Shown here: piece after piece, positions 5,423 through 5,454 of the stretch
Layout: every line of letters starts with the position of its first letter
Position numbering within the stretch: the stretch's first letter is position 1
DNA from: Pyramidobacter sp.
Lineage (GTDB): Bacteria > Synergistota > Synergistia > Synergistales > Dethiosulfovibrionaceae
Direction: 5' to 3'
Assembly: GCA_016286835.1 (NCBI GenBank)
Contig: JAEEUD010000137.1
Coordinates: 1 to 5,454 of the forward strand
DNA: 5,454 nt
Position numbers and translations under genes: made by a program
The notes under the pieces: generated by a model
The model's input: the letters and a program-made list of their open reading frames with translations, nothing else
Database searches by the model: none
Told to the model about the DNA's origin: nothing

Positions 5423-5454
5423 GTACAGAACAAACAAAACGGGCGGGCCGTTTT
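5423..5454 (-). terminator. Possible terminator of an unseen upstream gene (cut by the window edge)
   Basis: At the right edge AAAACGG (5436-5442) and CCGTTTT (5448-5454) form a 7-bp inverted repeat with a 5-nt loop. On the minus strand it is followed by a T-rich tract, TTTTGTTTGTT. The stem may extend past 5454. The position just upstream of the TRIC-family promoter fits a terminator of the preceding minus-strand gene. Confidence 0.45.

Noticed and set aside
5317..5433. 39-residue N-terminal extension of the TRIC-family protein
   Set aside because: It would span the predicted promoter and Shine-Dalgarno, and family proteins begin near the chosen ATG.

Overview
The window carries five protein-coding genes, all on the minus strand, so they are transcribed from the right end towards the left. 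The DNA is GC-rich with strong Shine-Dalgarno sequences. The solute-binding protein has a secretory signal peptide without a lipobox cysteine, which points to a diderm (Gram-negative-type) bacterium whose binding proteins are free in the periplasm. Peptide-type uptake plus organic-acid lyase-like proteins would suit an anaerobic amino-acid or organic-acid fermenter such as a Synergistota member. That assignment is a guess from gene style, not something the sequence proves.

Right end to left: (1) a possible terminator tail of an unseen upstream gene at the window edge (about 5423-5454); (2) a TRIC/UPF0126 membrane protein (4648-5316) with a plausible promoter; (3) an ankyrin-repeat protein (3706-4596) with an 11-residue tandem-repeat linker, its own promoter, and a strong intrinsic terminator (3660-3698); (4) an intergenic control region (about 3510-3660) with a consensus -10 box inside a perfect palindrome and a structured leader; (5) an apparent operon of two tandem RraA-family proteins (2826-3509 and 2131-2811), a family-5 ABC solute-binding protein (560-2080), an intrinsic terminator/attenuator hairpin (482-524), and the start of a DppB-type permease (458 running off the left edge).

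The operon reads as an uptake-plus-catabolism unit. The binding protein captures a substrate in the periplasm and the permease imports it, presumably with a second permease and ATPases encoded beyond position 1. The two RraA-like enzymes probably act on the imported compound or a product of it. Both RraA paralogues keep the family fold motifs but have Thr where HMG/CHA aldolases have the catalytic Arg, so their reaction may not be the textbook one. This divergent tandem pair linked to a transporter is the most interesting item here. I see no mobile element, CRISPR array, tRNA or rRNA, and no convincing plus-strand gene.
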